Below are positions 44,310-45,792 of a stretch of DNA of 45,792 nucleotides, piece by piece. Position 1 is the first letter of the stretch; each line of letters starts with the position of its first letter. The stretch is from Myxococcota bacterium (GTDB lineage Bacteria; Myxococcota_C; UBA6777), in the NCBI GenBank assembly GCA_023150835.1, contig JAKLKB010000040.1, positions 1 through 45,792 of the forward strand, written 5' to 3'. Under the pieces are notes generated by a model, which was not told the origin of the DNA, made no database searches, and worked only from the letters and a program-made list of their open reading frames with translations. The translations under genes were made by a program, and so were the position numbers.

Positions 44310-44764
44310 CACACGCTTTCTTCCTCCTCTCAACCGCGTTTCTTGCTCTCCGTCTCTTCGGTTGCACGCCCTCCCCGATCACCGAAAGCAACCCCCACAA
44401 CGAAAACGACGCCCACAACGACGCTTCTTCCAACACAGAAACACCCTCCTCCGATCTCCCCGATCGCAACCCCCTCCCCGATCGCAAATCCCCCAAAGTC
44501 GGCACATTCTGTCAATCAAACGCCGACTGCTTCTCCGGCTTCTCTTGCGAAACCCAAGTCCCCAACGGCTACTGCACCAAGTTTTGCAACCACACCCGCG
44601 AATGCCCCCTTGATAGTGCGTGCGCACGCATCACCTTTGAGGGTGGATTTCAACTTCAACGCTGCATCAGCACATGCCGCGACGAACGCGACTGCCGACA
44701 AGGCTTCCTTTGTTATCTTCCCCCTTCGTCTTGGGATCAGATCTGTATACCTCCAACACCCTAG
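44306..44764 (+). CDS. Small Cys-rich lipoprotein
   Basis: The 152-residue product has a signal peptide with a good lipobox (LFGC, Cys at about residue 20), an Asn/Asp/His-rich linker and a C-terminal Cys-rich domain. That domain contains GTFCQSNADCFSGFSCE, GYCTKFCNHTRECPLDSAC, CISTCRDERDCRQGFLCYLP and a final IC. The spacing is typical of disulfide-rich surface domains in myxobacterial lipoproteins. The start overlaps the stop of the 838-residue gene, so the two are co-translated. It probably sits on the outside of the inner or outer membrane; its partner is unknown. Confidence 0.78.
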   Translation: MTHAFFLLSTAFLALRLFGCTPSPITESNPHNENDAHNDASSNTETPSSDLPDRNPLPDRKSPKVGTFCQSNADCFSGFSCETQVPNGYCTKFCNHTRECPLDSACARITFEGGFQLQRCISTCRDERDCRQGFLCYLPPSSWDQICIPPTP

Positions 44765-44839
44765 AACAGCCGAAGAATTGGCTGTGAAAAAAAGAAAAAA
44801 GTTTCTTCTTCTCGACAAATGCGCTACTTTGCCCACACG

Positions 44840-44868
44840 TTGACAGCGCGAGGAAAGTACGCTATCAC
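44840..44868 (+). promoter_or_regulatory. Predicted sigma-70 promoter of the last kinase gene
   Basis: TTGACA (44840-44845) and TATCAC (44863-44868) are 17 nt apart. The -35 is a perfect consensus and the -10 matches four of six positions. Transcription would start near 44875 and leave a short leader before the ATG at 44907. Confidence 0.6.
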
Positions 44869-44906
44869 ATGGACGCAGTGATCACTAACGTCAGCGAGAA
44901 AACAGA

Positions 44907-45792
44907 ATGGCTGAGCAAGTTGGCAAATACTTACTCCTGAAAAAGCTCGCAACCGGCGGGATGGCCGAAATCCATCTCGCCGAGCAAAGCGGCCCCGGCG
45001 GCTTCAAAAAGCAGCTTGTTATCAAGCGGATCCTCCCGCACCTCCTCGGTGACGAGAAGTTCCTCCAAATGTTCCAAGACGAAGCGCGTGTCGCTGCCGT
45101 CATGAACCATCCCAACATCGTTCAAATCTTTGAGCTTGGACAACACGACGACAACTACTTCATCGCCATGGAGTACGTCAACGGCTTCAACCTCCGCTCT
45201 GTGATCCAGACCTGTAGCGAAAACGGCCTCTGGCTCGCCCCCGAATACATCGCCAAGATCGCTTCACAGATCTGCGAAGGTCTCGAATATGCCCACAGCT
45301 TCTGCGATTCCGACGGCCATCACCTCAACTTGATCCACCGCGATGTCTCCCCCCAAAACATCATCCTCTCCTTCCAAGGCATCATCAAGATCGTCGACTT
45401 CGGGATCGCCAAAGCCCAATCCACCCAAGAAACCCAAGCAGGCACCATCAAAGGCAAGCTCGCCTACATGTCTCCCGAACAAGTCAAGGGCCTCGTCCTC
45501 GACCGACGCAGCGATATCTTTTCCCTTGGCATCGTCATGTACGAACTCGCCACCTACAACCGACCCTTCCACGGAAAATCCGATATCGATATGCTCCGTG
45601 CGATCCTCAACGCCGGACCCGTCCCCATCCAACAATACCGACCTGACTTCCCCGAAGAGTTCTCCGCCATCGTCAACCGCGCTCTCGCCAAAAACCGCGA
45701 TGAACGCTATCAATCCGCCCGCGAACTCCAATGGGATATCGAACGCTTTATCCAAAATTGGCGCAAACCCATCGGCCCTTTCCAACTCCAAG
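44907..45792 (+). CDS. Ser/Thr protein kinase (PknB/Pkn-like), partial, runs off the window
   Basis: The visible 295 residues are a full bacterial eukaryotic-like kinase domain. A Gly-rich loop (LATGGMAEIHLAE), the ATP lysine K40 (VIKRIL), catalytic HRDVSPQN with D146 and DFGIAKA with D164 are present. The activation segment has KGKLAYMSPEQVKG, and RRSDIFSLGIVMYELAT follows. The HRDVSPQN form is frequent in myxobacterial kinases. Unlike the kinase-like protein at 33836, all catalytic residues are canonical. The start is the ATG that gives MAEQVGKYLLLKKLATGG. The ribosome-binding site is weak (AGCGAGAA). The rest of the gene, probably with a sensor or TM part, lies outside the window. Confidence 0.93.
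   Translation, partial: MAEQVGKYLLLKKLATGGMAEIHLAEQSGPGGFKKQLVIKRILPHLLGDEKFLQMFQDEARVAAVMNHPNIVQIFELGQHDDNYFIAMEYVNGFNLRSVIQTCSENGLWLAPEYIAKIASQICEGLEYAHSFCDSDGHHLNLIHRDVSPQNIILSFQGIIKIVDFGIAKAQSTQETQAGTIKGKLAYMSPEQVKGLVLDRRSDIFSLGIVMYELATYNRPFHGKSDIDMLRAILNAGPVPIQQYRPDFPEEFSAIVNRALAKNRDERYQSARELQWDIERFIQNWRKPIGPFQLQ

Noticed and set aside
1-45792. Insertion sequences, prophage genes, tRNA or rRNA genes
   Set aside because: No transposase, integrase, phage structural gene, tRNA cloverleaf or rRNA segment was recognised on either strand.

Overview
The window looks like chromosomal DNA from a free-living, Gram-negative, aerobic or respiring bacterium of the Myxococcota / former Deltaproteobacteria type. 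The reasons are the many lipoprotein signals, Ser/Thr kinases with the HRDVSPQN catalytic loop, PP2C phosphatases, Cys-rich lipoproteins with the C-x-x-GACVD...HCG-x-CG-x-x-C pattern common in myxobacteria, and long Pro/Gln/Thr-rich linkers. This placement is an inference from gene style; there is no rRNA or other marker gene. I see no tRNA, rRNA, CRISPR array, transposase or prophage gene.

Layout. (1) 471-8271, plus strand: a complete Na+-translocating NADH:quinone oxidoreductase operon, nqrABCDEF, then the flavin transferase gene apbE and the assembly factor gene nqrM (56 codons). Subunits, covalent flavinylation and Fe-S maturation are encoded together. NqrC has an unusual Pro-rich tail of about 100 residues built on a 21-bp tandem repeat. 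(2) 8380-13131, minus strand: an AraC/cupin regulator with a visible promoter and inverted repeats, and a 1179-residue HEAT-like lipoprotein. (3) 13536-16984: a small protein/nucleotidyltransferase pair that looks like a toxin-antitoxin module, an SDR dehydrogenase, and a phytoene-desaturase/retinol-saturase-like FAD enzyme. (4) 17252-20080: a molybdate-type ABC transporter, modABC. (5) 20466-27870, minus strand: a Cys-repeat lipoprotein with an FGE-sulfatase fold, a CHAT-Clp fusion ATPase, a decayed AAA ATPase and NAD kinase. (6) 28206-44764, plus strand: a long run of unfamiliar genes. They encode a 1877-residue protein with FHA-like segments, an atypical Ser/Thr kinase, a membrane-anchored PP2C phosphatase, a DUF1460 peptidoglycan-amidase-like exported protein, an 838-residue membrane protein and a small Cys-rich lipoprotein. 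(7) From 44907 a canonical Ser/Thr kinase runs off the right edge.

How the genes may work together. Region 1 is a self-contained respiratory Na+ pump. Region 6 joins a kinase, a phosphatase and a giant possible phosphothreonine reader to a TM protein, a periplasmic amidase-like enzyme and a lipoprotein. It could be a phospho-signalling device spanning the envelope, but this is inference. The CHAT-Clp protein combines a caspase-like fold whose catalytic dyad appears lost with a two-ring ClpC-type unfoldase that keeps a ClpP-docking-like VGF tripeptide.

Non-coding DNA is rich in repeats. A roughly 130-bp interspersed element (four copies) has a hairpin whose arms vary in a compensatory way. 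A second REP-like element has three copies. A G/C-rich hairpin pair lies at the left edge, and a 38-bp repeat follows the FAD enzyme gene. Several adjacent proteins in region 6 independently carry recently expanded, in-frame Pro-rich repeats.
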